Positions 47,758 to 60,000 of a stretch of 64,000 nucleotides of DNA are shown here, piece after piece. The DNA lies in assembly GCA_013397115.1 (NCBI GenBank), contig VWZW01004078.1:274311-338310 (forward strand). Reading direction: 5' to 3'. This DNA is from Edolisoma coerulescens (lineage: Eukaryota > Chordata > Aves > Passeriformes > Campephagidae). Position numbers and translations under genes: made by a program. The notes below the pieces were generated by a model. The model saw only the letters and a list, made by a program, of their open reading frames with translations. It made no database searches and was not told where the DNA came from. The first letter of the stretch is position 1; each line of letters opens with the position of its first letter.

Positions 47758-50255
47758 TTCTTCTTCTTTTTTGGGGGGGTTTATTCTAGAAATATCACTC
47801 AGATTTCATCCATGTGTAAAAAAACATGGATATAATCAGGGTGATTCATCCAATCCTAGAATAGAACAGACACAAAGAATCAAATTTTGGATGAAGAGTA
47901 ATGCAACAAGAATTCAGAACACTGTTCTTTACCAGATATTTCACTTTTAATTGGATGAATGATGAATGATGAGACAAATTTGAAGTGCAGTTAGATTTTT
48001 CCAGTAAATACAGAGAAATAAGTTGTGGCGCAATTCGTCTTGTCCAGAAATAAATTATTAAACTATGTGAGATGAACAATGTCACAACAGTATCTATTTC
48101 CATAGCCTGAGAGAACTGAGAAAAGAGTCAAAGTTAATTAACTCAGATGTAGATTCCATAGACATCTCCATTTTTTCTGTGATTTGTTCTCCCCTGCAAG
48201 ACTTGTGAATTAGCAAGAGCTTGGGTTTTAATCCAGCAGAGTTTAAATGGTAATGATAATATTTATGTAAATGCTACTGAATATTATATAGTTTTTTGAA
48301 GGTTTACCACACCAGTTGAGAAGTATGACATTAATTGAATCTCTATAGTTTCTGTCTGTGAAGTTGATTATTTTGTGAAATTACATGCATACCTGACATT
48401 TGTGCTGATCATCTCCTCTAAAGGCATTATTTATGTTGATATTTTGAATGAATCAAGTGATCTACTCCATAGCATGATGGGTTGAGAGACTTATTTGTAC
48501 TTCTCTGTAATGACAAGATGAAGCACGATGAGTTCATTGATTGCAGATTTATTCAACCTGTTGCTACTGACAAGTTATATATTGAACCCTGCATTATAAT
48601 GCTTCTGTTTTCACATCTCGTAGATACTGGCTTATATACTATGACCATCAAATTGACTTTTACTGGTACATTTTGCTGATAAGTTTTGCTACTCCAGGAT
48701 ACCATTATTTGTCAGGTTTTTTGTGAAAATAATGGTAAATATATAAAAATATTTTAGTAGTAGACTGAACAGCACCACACAAGATGAAAGGATCAAAAGG
48801 AGTCTCACAGAGGCCTTGCAGAGATGAAGTCTTGAACCCCTAACTGTGTATAAAAGTGGAAGACCAGATTAAGCATCAGATAGAAATTCCTGAGACAGAG
48901 AAAACTTAGAACATTATGATTTCTGTCAACAGGAAAAAAAACCACCTTCTCCTCGCATAGGTATTCATCTCTATAGGTTCTGTGACTTGGTCCCAAAGGT
49001 GAGGGAAGAGGTTACCTGTAAGAAGGTATGAGTCAAATGAGAACTGGTCACTGAAATTAGTTGGAGACAACAGCATCTGACAATCTTAATTTCAGATCTA
49101 GAGATTTGCTACTTTGCTTGGGTGCTCAGAATAGGGATGTTGCAAAGAACCTGCTAAGGTCCATCTGGACTTCATATGAAGTCATTTTATCTTACTAATG
49201 TAGGAATGAATAATTATGCTGGCAGAGACTCCTGGTGTAACCAAAGCCACTGTTTAGCTCTGAGAGTAAAAGTGAAGGTGAGTGTGGTGGTCTAAGTGAT
49301 TTCTTCTCCACCCTGTTGGTGAAAGAGCAAGACATGGGCAGGATTAGGTGGATTCTACAGGTCAACTCTTGGTTGCACAGGTCATGTGGTCAGTAGGGAT
49401 TCAGCATTTGTGATCCTAAAGACCTCTCTGAAGATGAAGGAATGGTGGGGAGAGACAAGATCCACCTGATCCATACTTCCGAAACAGCAGTTCAAATTAT
49501 GGAGACTTTTTGTGGCATTGACAACCAGCTGGCTGAGAGTTTGTGAATCTCAGAATCAGAGGAGAGGTAAGTAAAAGTGACATCACGGTTGGGCATTTCC
49601 TGCAGATACTTGATTAACATACAGAGATTTTGTTAAGTCTTTTAAGAGCCTAACAAAACCTTGTCCATGAATAAATATAGGGGTGACATGAGGGAAAAAA
49701 AGGCTCACTCACAGCTAAATATGTGAGAATGGTAAGAGGAATTTATACTGCTACATTATTCAGTAAAGGGCTACACTAGGAAAATTTGGGCAAGCTACTA
49801 AGTTGGAGGCTCATCCAGTGGCAACAAACTCAGGTAAGACTAAGCTTATAGCTGTACCATACTGAAGAACATTTAAGAAAAATACCACTATACCATTAAA
49901 ACTAACAGACCTCAGTTACAAATCTTATCATTAATAGGCAAAAAGCTTCACAAAATAGTTACTAACCAACTTTTAAAAAATGCTTTCTTTAGGATTTCTT
50001 TTAAAATTGCTCTGTAAACTAATCTCAGATAATGTAAGAATTAAATAAGATCTACTTTGTAGGAGCACCAAGTAAAAGGCAGGATGTGGTTTCTAACAGT
50101 GTTGATTAAGACTTTCCCCATCACAGTAATTGCAAGAAAAGTCAAAGAATTAATATGTTGAGTCTCTCCTGGGAATTAAAGGGTGACTGTTACCTTTCTG
50201 ACACTTTATCGACAGCCTGGAGTCTGTTCATTCTGATGCCCCTGTAATATATTGT

Positions 50256-50325
50256 TTCTTTTCTCCTTCTCTCCCCTCCTCAACTTCTCCTTCCCTTTCT
50301 CAACTCTTCCCCTCACCTTTCCCAC
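50256..50325 (+). repeat. Polypyrimidine (CT-rich) tract
   Basis: About 70 bases with only a few A interruptions (TTCTCCTTCTCTCCCC, TTCCCTTTCTC, TTCCCCTCACC). It lies just before the CAAA microsatellite, making a compound low-complexity locus. Confidence 0.8.
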
Positions 50326-50338
50326 TGCGTGATTTCAG

Positions 50339-50369
50339 AAAAACAAACAAACAAACAAACAAACAAACA
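50339..50369 (+). repeat. CAAA tetranucleotide microsatellite
   Basis: About seven uninterrupted ACAA/CAAA units after AAAAA, ending CAGAAAG. A 95-codon frame that begins nearby encodes the repeat as a short Lys/Gln/Thr run and is not considered a gene. Confidence 0.92.
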
Positions 50370-52789
50370 GAAAGTAGAAGTAAATTTGAAGAGTCTATCA
50401 GACAAACCTGATGACAAAGATTCCTGCCGCAGTCAAATGAATACTTTATTTTCATTGATTAACACACGAAGTTGCTTCCTACCCTGCAGTCAGACGTGTG
50501 ACATCTTAACAGAGAAACAGCACAGGTATATAACTGAAGCCCCAAAGTGTGAATCCCAACCAGATGGAGGGGCAAAGGAAACCATGTTGTTAAATAATTA
50601 CTTTCTATGTCTCTAAGCACAAAGTACAGCATTTAAAAACCAGTAGTGATAAATCACAATCTTTAAATCAAATACTGTTACTCTCATTTGTTTCTGAGAG
50701 ATGAAAACATGGCATTTTAGAACTACTGATGCAGTATTCTTTACACGAGCCCTTTTTGAGATCCCAGCTACTGAAAGCTTACCAAGCTAGTTTTCTTATT
50801 TAGCCAAGTGGAAACCCTTAAAAAAGTGAGGTGCTTTTTTCTGCATTTAAGTCGTCCTCACAGAACTATTTGCCTAACACAGCCATGCAGCTGTGTAAGG
50901 TGCTTCATGTAAGGTGTCTGATGGCATGTGGGATATCCACATGGGCCTTGGGGAAACAGTGCAGAGTACATTTATGTTCTCCTAGAAGGTCAGCTGATGG
51001 TCATGTAGCAATCTGAATAGTAGTAATGTGCTATATTTAACCAATTGTCTCCCATTTCAAAACATCAACCATTGCACTAATTGGTGCAAACAATAATTTT
51101 TAAATGCAAATCTCAATAGAACACAGCAACTCTGTGAAGGTGTATATATAAAAAAAGAAGGGTACTGGGAGCGTGAGCATAACATCAGGGAAAGCAGGTA
51201 GATGCTAGGAAAATATTTAACATATATTTTAAAGTGTGTTCCCTATTGGCTATAAAAAGGTTTTGAGTGCAACAATTTCTGATCATGAAAATGTATGGTG
51301 CAAGAAATTATATTTAGAACTGCATAAATTAAGAAAAAAATTTTTTTTCATTACTTTCCAAAAAAACTATCAGTTTTTATTTCTGAAGTTAATAAAAATC
51401 CATTTGTAATTTTTTTGGTGGGCTTTTTTAAAGCCCCATTTATTTCATTTTTTAGTGAAGACTTTTGTCTTGAAAAGTGCTCAGCTGTTAAAAAATTGTT
51501 AACTTATTGATATAGGAACAAAGAGTAGTTATCCACCATTACTTTGTAATATTTGGATGCTTCGGTTAAGAGATGCCATAAGATTTTCAGGCAAAATATG
51601 GACACCAAACTAAAAGTATAAATGTATTTATATATTATCTATGTATTTTTTCAAATATTGCCTGTGGACCTCATATATGTACAAAATGAAAAACTTTTAT
51701 TTTGTCAAACAAAGTATAAGAAATTGATGCAAAAATTGGGTAATATTTAAGAGATGGGAAGTAAAAGAAGGGATAAAATATTTCATGTGTAACTAAGCTT
51801 TCATTTAAAAAAATGGTGCTAGAGAACAGTACTGAAGAAAGACCTCTGTCAGATTCTGTGTGAAAATACAAAATGCTCTGATTGTGTTGTTCAGAACTGG
51901 CTGTATGAAATGTACCACAGAGACCTGATTTTTAAATGTTCTTTAAAGGGCTATGTTGCAGGCATTCACATGAACCTTATAAATACAAGGCAATTTTATA
52001 TGGCCCTACATATAAAGCAGCTGTAATACACCATCACAAGAATTTAAAATTACTGCATTTGCTCTTTTGTATGCTGTAACTTATTTGTTTCAGTTAAACT
52101 AATGCATGGACATTCTAAGTCAAAACAAAAAATGTGGAAAATTAAGAGGATATAAGCTTTCAGTGTGAGGTTTCTCTAGCCAAAAGGTGTCCAAGGCCTT
52201 CTGTGAGTTAAATCTAGTCCCCAACCATTTTGAGAACTGGAGACCCCATACTTACTAAACTTAGAGATCTGATCAAAACCATTTAAAGTCTTGCATGCAT
52301 CTTTCTTAACTCGTGCTGGTTAGTGCTGAGTTTCCAGATGCCACATAAAGCCTGTCTGAACTTGAGATATAGCTACTGCCGTATTAATTATCAACAGCTT
52401 CCCTTTGACCAAGAATCAAGTAGCAACAAATTATAATGAAGTAGGAAAGTATATGACTGATATACATATATTACTTAGGGAATTGTAGATCACTAAAATA
52501 TTCATAAGACTGATAAATCAAGCCAGTTGCAATCTCTAAAGCAAAACTTTACTAAGTCTTTATTAGTATAATTTATGTTAACAGTTAATTTTTACAGGTC
52601 ATGCTTCCAGTTCCATGTCACTAGCTCAAACTAGCAAATCTCCAAAAGTTTTCACTAGTTGAGAGCATAGAGTACCATGGAGATGATGTCCTAAAGTTAG
52701 TGTCAACAACTGGGACCCGTGATTGTTGTTAGTCATTGAAGTGATCAAGCCACAGAACTCTTGGTGCAAGCAAAGTGAAGCCAAATTCA

Positions 52790-53074
52790 GGACCTTCTTT
52801 CTTATTTCTTACCAGACCCCAGACTCACAAACTAAACCACAGAAAGTTCCATCTGAATATGAGGAAAAAATTTGTTTCTTCCAAGGGTGACAGAGCACTG
52901 GAACAGGCTACTCAGAGACGCTGGGGAATCCCTTTCTCTGGAGATATTCAAAACTCATCCAGATGTGACCCTGTACAATGCACTCTAGGTGAATCCACTT
53001 TAGCAGGGGCTTTGGACTAGATAATCTTCCAATGGCTTTTCCAATCCCAACCAGTCTGTGATACTGTGATCTCT
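52790..53074 (+). mobile_element. CR1: CR1 LINE 3'-end fragment
   Basis: The plus strand shows ACAGAAAGTTCCATCTGAAT, ATGAGGAAAAAATTTGTTTC, GGGTGACAGAGCACTGGAAC, AGGCTACTCAGAGACGCTGG, CTCTGGAGATATTCAAAACT, a GACCCTGTACAATGCACTCT block, TTTGGACTAGATAATCTTCC and the tail AGTCTGTGATACTGTGATC. 5'-truncated with the 3' end present. Confidence 0.92.
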
Positions 53075-53223
53075 TCTTATATGATGTTTGAATCTCTTCA
53101 TCTCCCAGCCTTTGGCTCTGTCCCTGTACTATGCACTGTGCAGTGGTTGAAATATTACTTTCCTAGCTCACCAGATGTCATGGCCTGCTACTCCAATTTC
53201 TTAGATGCTTCTTTTCTCACTGT

Positions 53224-53260
53224 AAAATCAATCTTGATTTTTAAAATCAATCTTGATTTT
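53224..53260. repeat. Tandem duplication of a near-palindrome
   Basis: A 19-bp unit starting AAAATCAATCTTGATTTT is present twice (53224-53242 and 53243-53260, the second one base shorter). Each unit is itself an inverted repeat: arms AAAATCAA and TTGATTTT around TC. The whole can fold as two small hairpins. Confidence 0.85.
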
Positions 53261-55040
53261 ACCAGTTCTTGAGCCCCTTTCATCATTCCAGGTCTTATTT
53301 TCAACCTGTGCCCATATTTTCAGGGCCTTTGCCATTACCCTATGCTTACATGGCACAGCTCCTGTGACATAGTAATCGTTTGTGCCAAACAGTGGGACAG
53401 AGCTATTTTTTAGCATGGTGCCATTGGGCCCGTAAGTGCTTATCCAGTCATGGTTTATCGGTGTGCTTATGCTTGGGTTCAAACCAAGCTAATGTTTAAG
53501 TCTTAGTGTTCTTCAGTTGGTGTGGGTGCAACAGGACTCTACTTTGGCTGGAGTCCAAAGGAAAATAAGCAGGCTGTTCCACCCATAAAAATCAAGCAAT
53601 TTTCAAGAAATGTCAAGTTTTCAAAACATTCTCTAGGGATATTCCTAACTAGAACCTTTCTATTTCCTCTGAAGACAGATTTGTTTGTCATTTAACTGTG
53701 ACAACATCTGGTCTTCCAAACACAGATGTTGAATAAACAACTTATTCTTAAGCCTCTTAATTGTAGAATAAATCTAACCATCCTGGTAAAACATCCATAA
53801 CTGCACACTTTTTGACTCTAGGCAACAGATCAGTATCAAAACTCACTATCAGTTCTCAGTGAATAAGAACAGCTCTGAGTGCTATATTAGCATAGCACAA
53901 AGAAGGTAAGAGTTTGAGAAGAAAGTTGCTGCTGAACATTGGTTCAAAAATGCCCTTCAGTCAACTGGGGAAGGCAATTTTAATTACAATATTAAGAAAA
54001 GGTGGAAAGTTTGACTACGATTAAAATGTTCCTATGTTTTTTGCAAGTCCTCTGACATTTATGAATGACACTGGAACAACTGTATCATTTGCATTTTCCT
54101 TTCCTCGATCTGTTTTCTTTCTTTTCTTGCAGAATAGGAACTGTATATATAATGGATGAAGACTGTTTTGGAGTCCTAAACTCCAAATGTCCAAAAATCT
54201 CTATGACCCTAAATAATTACTTTACTAGTTTAAAATAATCCTCAAGGTATTATGCAAATTTTCAGCTGATTACAGAAATATATATCGACTAGTGCTTACC
54301 ACTGAAATATTTTGATTATCATAGCTTTATCCTAACTAGAACATGATGCAGAAAAGTAGACTCTATTATAGGGAGAGGCTAGCTTTATTTCACAAGGTGC
54401 TCAGTATCCCTAGTTTCCTTTAATGTCTATGGAGTTAACAGTATGTATCTTTATTCTGAAGAAAGTCATATTATCACATGAATTCTCTGCCTTTGTGCTT
54501 CTATTTTTCCCTCTTACATCAGAGTGCCAATCATTGTATTACTTCACTTTGAATTCCCTACAGTTTGTTGTCTGAAAAGGAGATATATACTCACTGTGAC
54601 CCTCACAATGCAAACAACTTATATAAATTGGATATCAGTTGATGCATGTTGGTTTCGGATCACACTGCATTTGAAAAGATCTTGCCTATAAATCTTGCAA
54701 AAAGAGAACTCCTTTTGATTATTTGATTGTAAAATTCAGTGTCAATGGTAGAAATGTAAGCATACGTTAACCTTGATGATTAAATTTCTAATATCAGTTT
54801 GCATATGCACAACAAATGATACAGATAAACTTAATCTATTTCTCCCCAAAAAATAAGATTAGAATAATGAAAAAATCAGATAACTTAATATTCAGAAAGG
54901 TGATATATTTTACATTGTTCTCAACCTCAATTGCAATAAGATTCTACCCTAGTTCCTTGGATGGAGTATTTAGTATTATCCTTTTATATCTGCTGTCACT
55001 CATACAGCAGAAATAGAAGTAACTTCCTTATCCTAATCAA

Positions 55041-55073
55041 TTTGCATGAACAATCCATTTTGCATGAACAATC
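55041..55073. repeat. Short direct repeat, period 18
   Basis: TTTGCATGAACAATC occurs at 55041-55055 and again at 55059-55073, separated by three bases. A local duplication. The unit contains the octamer-like TTTGCAT, but nothing else supports a regulatory role. Confidence 0.85.
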
Positions 55074-56029
55074 AGATTTACTGATTCAGTAGATAGCTCA
55101 TTAGTGTTCCTTTAGAGCAAAGATTCTCACTGGGGATGCCAGAGACCTACAGATCTCTTCTCGTATATGCACAGGAAATAAATGCTATTGAAGGAATAGA
55201 TATATATCATAAGAAAGGTGCATAGCTGAATACACACAAAGGAGCCTTGCTTGACAGCAGTTCTTTTTTTTTCCAGAATTCCATTTATTATAGAAATAGA
55301 AGAATACATTACCAACCTGTAATTACCAACACCTCCTCCCCCAATTTGACATTTTTAAAAATGATTTAAATTTAGTTAACATCAATATCTTATAATGAAT
55401 GTTCTCTTTGAAATTTCATTAGGAAAGTTCCTCTATTCCTCTTTGCCTTATAGAAGTTTATGTTTTCACTATCTCTGTTGTTTTTGACTGAATAATAGAT
55501 GTACATGTTAGAAGTTTCCAGCTACAATTTCTGCTGCTTTGTAGGCCTTATTGAAATTAGCTGCAAGAACTCCCACTGTTTTTCAGTAAAAGAAGAAATA
55601 TCTTCCTTCATGTCACAATCAGCAACAACATGATGGGTCAAATATCACTGAAGTATATTTTGCTAGAATTCAGATGAATAACAAAGTCCATTTTATCTGC
55701 CTGGGAGTTTGCTGGAGCCAAGAAAAGGTGATATCAATGCATACAGTTATGAGGCATGCTTACTTCCTCAGCTCTTAGTATTTTAAGACAAAAGCATTAG
55801 TGACATTCAGTGAGTTTCCACATACAAATAGTTATAAACAAATGCATTTTCACTAAAACTCTACTTTCAAGCAATGTCTTTACTTATTGACCTAGTTATT
55901 TTGAAATTGCATTATACAGCATTCCAGAAAGGAATAATACAAAGTACATAATACATACATTAGTAGCAGTGAAAAGGCATAGCCTTACCTAGGTTAGGAC
56001 AGGATGAAAAATACGTAGATAGGTGAGGC

Positions 56030-56275
56030 AATGGGCACAACCTGAAATAAAGAAGGACTGGTCTGATCATCAGGAAACACTTTTTCACTGTGAGGGCAAC
56101 TGAACATGAGTTGTTCAGGTAGGTTGTGGAGTCTCCGTCCTTGGAGATATTTATAAAGTGTCTGGACATGGTTCTGGGCTACCAGCTCTGGGTGGCTCTG
56201 CTTGAGTGGGATGGTTGGACCAGGTTTACATTCAAAGGTCCCTTCCAATATCAGCCATTTTGTGATTCTGTGATG
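56030..56275 (+). mobile_element. CR1: CR1 LINE 3'-end fragment
   Basis: The plus strand shows GCAATGGGCACAACCTGAAA, ATCAGGAAACACTTTTTCAC, TGTGAGGGCAACTGAACATG, TTGTGGAGTCTCCGTCCTTG, GAGATATTTATAAAGTGTCT, GACATGGTTCTGGGCTACCA, AAAGGTCCCTTCCAATATCA and the tail TTTTGTGATTCTGTGATGA. It belongs with the copy at 58965 (same GTCTGGAC...CTGGGC blocks). Confidence 0.93.
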
Positions 56276-57324
56276 ACTGAGACAGAAAAATTTCTCCCTC
56301 CACCTGAGAGTGAAGCATAGAAAAGCAACAAAGACATCATGTAATTTTGATTTTCTATTTGTTTTGTGGTTTGTTGTTTTTTTTTTTTTTTTATTTCAAT
56401 TTAAGAAATTGCAAAATTAAAGAAATATATGGAATAGTTAAAATTTACTACTTTTTGGTGTAACATTGTATTATTGCAATTGTAATCAATGATTTTTTGC
56501 TACTTGTAAAGAACCACAGGAACATCTTGTACTTGTCTCTCAACCTGAGGGGCAAAGGCAGGGGAAAAAAATCCCTGGAAAAACAACAAGAGGCTTAAAG
56601 AAGGGGAAAAAATACACACAAGAAATAATTTGGTTATTTTTAGATTGTTGGTCATGGGGTAAAATAAAAAATATTGGTGGTCGGTAATGATGACAAAAAT
56701 AAACTCATCTCGTCTCATGTGTTCTTCCACTCATTTCTTTCCTTTGAATCTCTGGGGAATGTACTGTAATGAAGGCCTGAAAAGATGAAAAATTATCTTT
56801 TTTCCTTCAAGCAATGAGCAAAGAGTGAAGCTACCCTTGACTATACCTTTCCACTACAATGTGGAGGAACAGATGCATTCTTTCCCCTGCCACCAGAAGT
56901 GAAAAATGCTGCTGACATTTTCTTTGTCAGGAATGCATGATGCTCCCAGGTTGTCCCCACAACACATGGTACAATCTTAGTTTAAACACACATTGCTGGT
57001 TGTGAAGGAAGGGAGGTCTAGGAGAGGAGCAAGAATTAAGTGTTCAAAAAGAAGCTGTAATGGTGCTAGAGACCAACTGATTTACCAGTGGACTAATGGC
57101 TTGAGAGAGTCAGATTTTGCAAATCAAATGCAGGATGCACCCTCAACAATGTATATCCTACACATCAAGATGGAAATAGATCTGGATTCACTGAATGAAT
57201 CTTAAGATTGCATGGGATTTTTAGCTGCTCGTAGGTGACAGTGTCTTTGACACATCTGAAAGATGGACCCTTCCATCCTGTAACAGGCAATGCCACTCCA
57301 TTGATCAGCTATACTTGGCCAGCA
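56276..57324. other. Gene-free stretch
   Basis: About 1 kb with no recognisable gene or transposon. A T-run lies at 56377-56392. Open frames of 70 to 76 codons show no domain-like pattern. Confidence 0.6.
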
Positions 57325-57402
57325 GATTGACAGGGACTCATTAAAGAGTTGGACTCGATGATCCTTGTGGGTCCCTTCCAACTCAGTATATTCTGTGATT
57401 CT
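57325..57402 (+). mobile_element. CR1: CR1 LINE 3'-terminal fragment, very short
   Basis: About 80 bases of CR1 terminus: GAGTTGGACTCGATGATCCT, TGTGGGTCCCTTCCAACTCA and GTATATTCTGTGATTCTG. It matches the type of tail found inverted at 22681 and 29043. Severe 5' truncation is usual for CR1. Confidence 0.9.
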
Positions 57403-58964
57403 GAAAGTTCAAATCACAGATTTTAACTTTCATTTCTAAGTATTCATGGACAAAATCGTCAGCACTTTACTCTGATCTCCTCTCCATTCCTTAGATAGGT
57501 AAAAGCACTCTGTCCAGCAGTATGACTGCAAAACTTGTGTGTCTCAGAGGCGTACCTCCTGCACACAGTCAAGCAGCACCCTCGGGAATGGTTAGTTGCC
57601 ATGAACAAACCATGTACTTTAAGATACCCCTACTGACTGAGAGTAGTGCTCACTGATCTTTCCTACTGGGATGTTTCTAGATTTTTTTTATTTTTCCTTA
57701 GCTTTCTAGTGTTGTAATGTAAAGGCAGTAAAAGCAGACAGAAAAATAGAAGTCCCTGTGAAAAGAACAAAAACATTTGTAGTCCTGCTGTGGTGAGAGG
57801 ATAAAAGATCTTCAAGTACAAAGAGACAAGTGGTGAACTCCCGTCACTCATCCAGCTACTGTCTCATTTTACTCTCCCCCAGATACTTTTAAAAAATATT
57901 TCTTGGGGATTCAGTTGTAAACCAGAATTTATCTTGTGGAACAATATGTCCACATGTTTTATTAAACAGCAGATGCAAGACAACTCAGAATGTGAAATTC
58001 AGTCAACCAGAATTTCAAAGGGGGCTGAAAGTTTGGATGTGCAATTTTGTGAAGAGAAGTCACTCGAGCACACAGGATGCCTAATTTGATGCATTTACAT
58101 TAAGCTTCATGAACTTACACATGAACTTGGGTGGGAGAACAACTACATTTTTAATATTTCAATTTATAGATATAATATTTTTGTAGCATTTCATAAACAC
58201 TTTGCTGAACTAGACATATAGAATAATTTAATTTAGGGATTCTGTCCGTGGAGTCTAGAATAAATTCACAATCTCAGCAACTCTCTCTTGTCAACAGCCT
58301 CCAAAGACCACATTGAATAGATCATGCACTGATTCATACTAATTGCCATTAACACACCACCTTCATTAGCACATTAATTATGCTTTAGTCATGTCAAATT
58401 AAACCTAATATAGGTTTAACAGGCACACCAAGTGTCTAAGGCCCTATTATACATGGTGTATATATAAAGAGGGATTCAATTGCCTAAACATAAATACCAA
58501 GTGCTATTTCATCTTCCTAAGTGCTTGAAATATCCACATAAACCTGGTAGATATGATGCAGGCTTAACAGCAGACATGTACTCTTTTGGTTGAGCACCTG
58601 AGGGCTGGATGGGATGCACTGTCGTACAATGTTCCACTAGTGCCTATGCTTAAGCAACTGAATTCGCACCTAGACATCCATTGAATGCAATTTAAAAACA
58701 TTTTCACATACTAACTTTTAAATGTAGATGCCAAAATTTACATGTCTACATTCTGGATCTGAACCCAGACTTGATCTTGGTTGCACAAATGAATGTCTAG
58801 AGTAATTTGAAGTGATCAGTGGTATTTCACCTTGCTTTCAGTCAATACTGCAGGAGGGGCAGGGGATCCTTTACATATTCACTCATATGTGTCATTTTTG
58901 TGCTCACGATTCAAACATCCTAGAATCTCAAATTAGGAGGCTATGTTCGTGGTATAGTGTACCC
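57403..58964. other. Gene-free stretch, partly old repeat-like
   Basis: About 1.5 kb with no gene. The part at about 58430-58800 contains recurring motifs such as CCTAAACATAAATACCAAG, TGCTTAAGCAACTGAATTCG and ATGTAGATGCCAAAATTTA that look like a very old interspersed repeat, but I cannot name it. Confidence 0.5.
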
Positions 58965-59692
58965 TAGAAGTGCAAAGTCCTGCAAAGGGGGAAGAGCAAC
59001 TTCAGCACAGCACATGCAGGGCACAGTCCAGCTGGAGACCAGCTTGGCAAGAAAAGACATTGCAGTACTGATGGACAGTAAGTTGAACATGAGTCAGCCA
59101 GGTGGCCATTGCCACCAAGGTTAGTGGGCTGCATTAGGAGTAATGAGGCCAGCAGGTTAAGGCAGGTGATCCTTCCTCTGTACTCAGCCCTGCAGAGGTC
59201 ACAGCTGGATTGCTGTGTCCATTTTTGGGCTCCTTAGTACAGGTGAAATGTCAAAGAGTCACAAGGATGATGAAGCGACTGGAACATCGCTCCTGTGAGG
59301 AAAGCCTGAGAGAACTGGGACTGTTCAGCATAGAGAGGAGAAGGTTCAGGTGGAGTATTTTCAATATGCATAAATACCTGAAGAAAAGATTTTTAGAGGA
59401 CAGAGTCAGGCTCTTTAGAGTGGTGACCAGTGACAGGACAAGAGGTAATGGGTGCAAACTGAAACAAAGAAGGTTACATCTGAATATCAGGAAACACTTT
59501 TTCACTCTAAATGTCACTTAGCACAGGTTGCCTGGATTGTGGATTCTCCCTCCATGGAGATATTTGAACAGTGTCTGGACTGTCTATCCTGGGCAGCCAG
59601 TTTTAGGCAGCCCTCCTTGAGCAGGGTGGTGGGACCAGGTATCCTCCAAAGGTCCCTTCAAACTTCAGCTATCCTGTGATTTTTGAAAGTTG
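58965..59692 (+). mobile_element. CR1: CR1 LINE, 3' portion, about 730 bp
   Basis: Ordered CR1 blocks on the plus strand: AAGTGCAAAGTCCTGCAAAG, GTTGAACATGAGTCAGCCAG, GGGCTGCATTAGGAGTAATG, GGCAGGTGATCCTTCCTCTG, GATGATGAAGCGACTGGAAC, GAGGAAAGCCTGAGAGAACT, GACCAGTGACAGGACAAGAG, ATCAGGAAACACTTTTTCAC and the tail CAGCTATCCTGTGATTTTTG. It is the same subfamily type as 56030-56275. Open frames of 103, 88 and 75 codons over it are incidental. A second CR1 starts immediately at its 3' end. Confidence 0.92.
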
Positions 59693-59694
59693 TG

Positions 59695-60000
59695 TCCAAA
59701 ACAAATTTCCAGCTTTGTTCTGATGGAAGACTGGTGGCAAGTGGTATTTCTCAGGGATCCGTATTGAGATCAGTACCGTTTAATGTCTTCATCAATGACA
59801 TAGACAAAAAGATTAAGTGCACCCTCAGCAAGTTTGTAGACTACACGAAGCTGTGTGGTGCTGTTGACACACTGAGAGGAGGGGATGTCATCCAGAGGGA
59901 CCCCAACAAGCTTGAGGAGCAAGTCCACAGGAACATCCTGAGGTTCAATGAGGCCAGCTGCAAGGTTCTACACCTGGTTCAGGGAAACCCCAGATACTGA
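59695..60000 (+). pseudogene. CR1 reverse transcriptase remnant
   Basis: An open frame of 105 codons (59683-60000) covers about 90 residues of CR1 reverse transcriptase. Residues 21-28 give GISQGSVL, residues 33-41 FNVFINDID, residues 46-51 CTLSKF. The catalytic box, F-A-D-D in the family, is F-V-D-Y here (59833-59844), so the second metal-binding aspartate is lost. The later part keeps NKLEEQ and CKVLHL blocks and ends at a stop. The upstream fingers and palm and the endonuclease domain are missing through 5' truncation. Dead retrotransposon fragment. Confidence 0.87.

Larger units (their letters stand above)
47758..52789. other. Gene-free AT-rich stretch
   Basis: About 5 kb with no confirmed gene or transposon. 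The part at about 49100-49600 is less AT-rich and reads like diverged repeat or retroelement DNA, but I cannot assign it. A pyrimidine tract (50256-50325) and a CAAA microsatellite (50339-50369) are listed separately. Confidence 0.55.
53075..56029. other. Gene-free AT-rich stretch
   Basis: About 3 kb without recognisable genes or classified transposons. Two short tandem duplications (53224-53260 and 55041-55073) are listed. Open frames are at most 84 codons. Confidence 0.6.

Noticed and set aside
55041..55073. Duplicated TTTGCAT considered as paired octamer-type regulatory sites
   Set aside because: A short motif in AT-rich sequence with no other regulatory context; a local duplication explains it.
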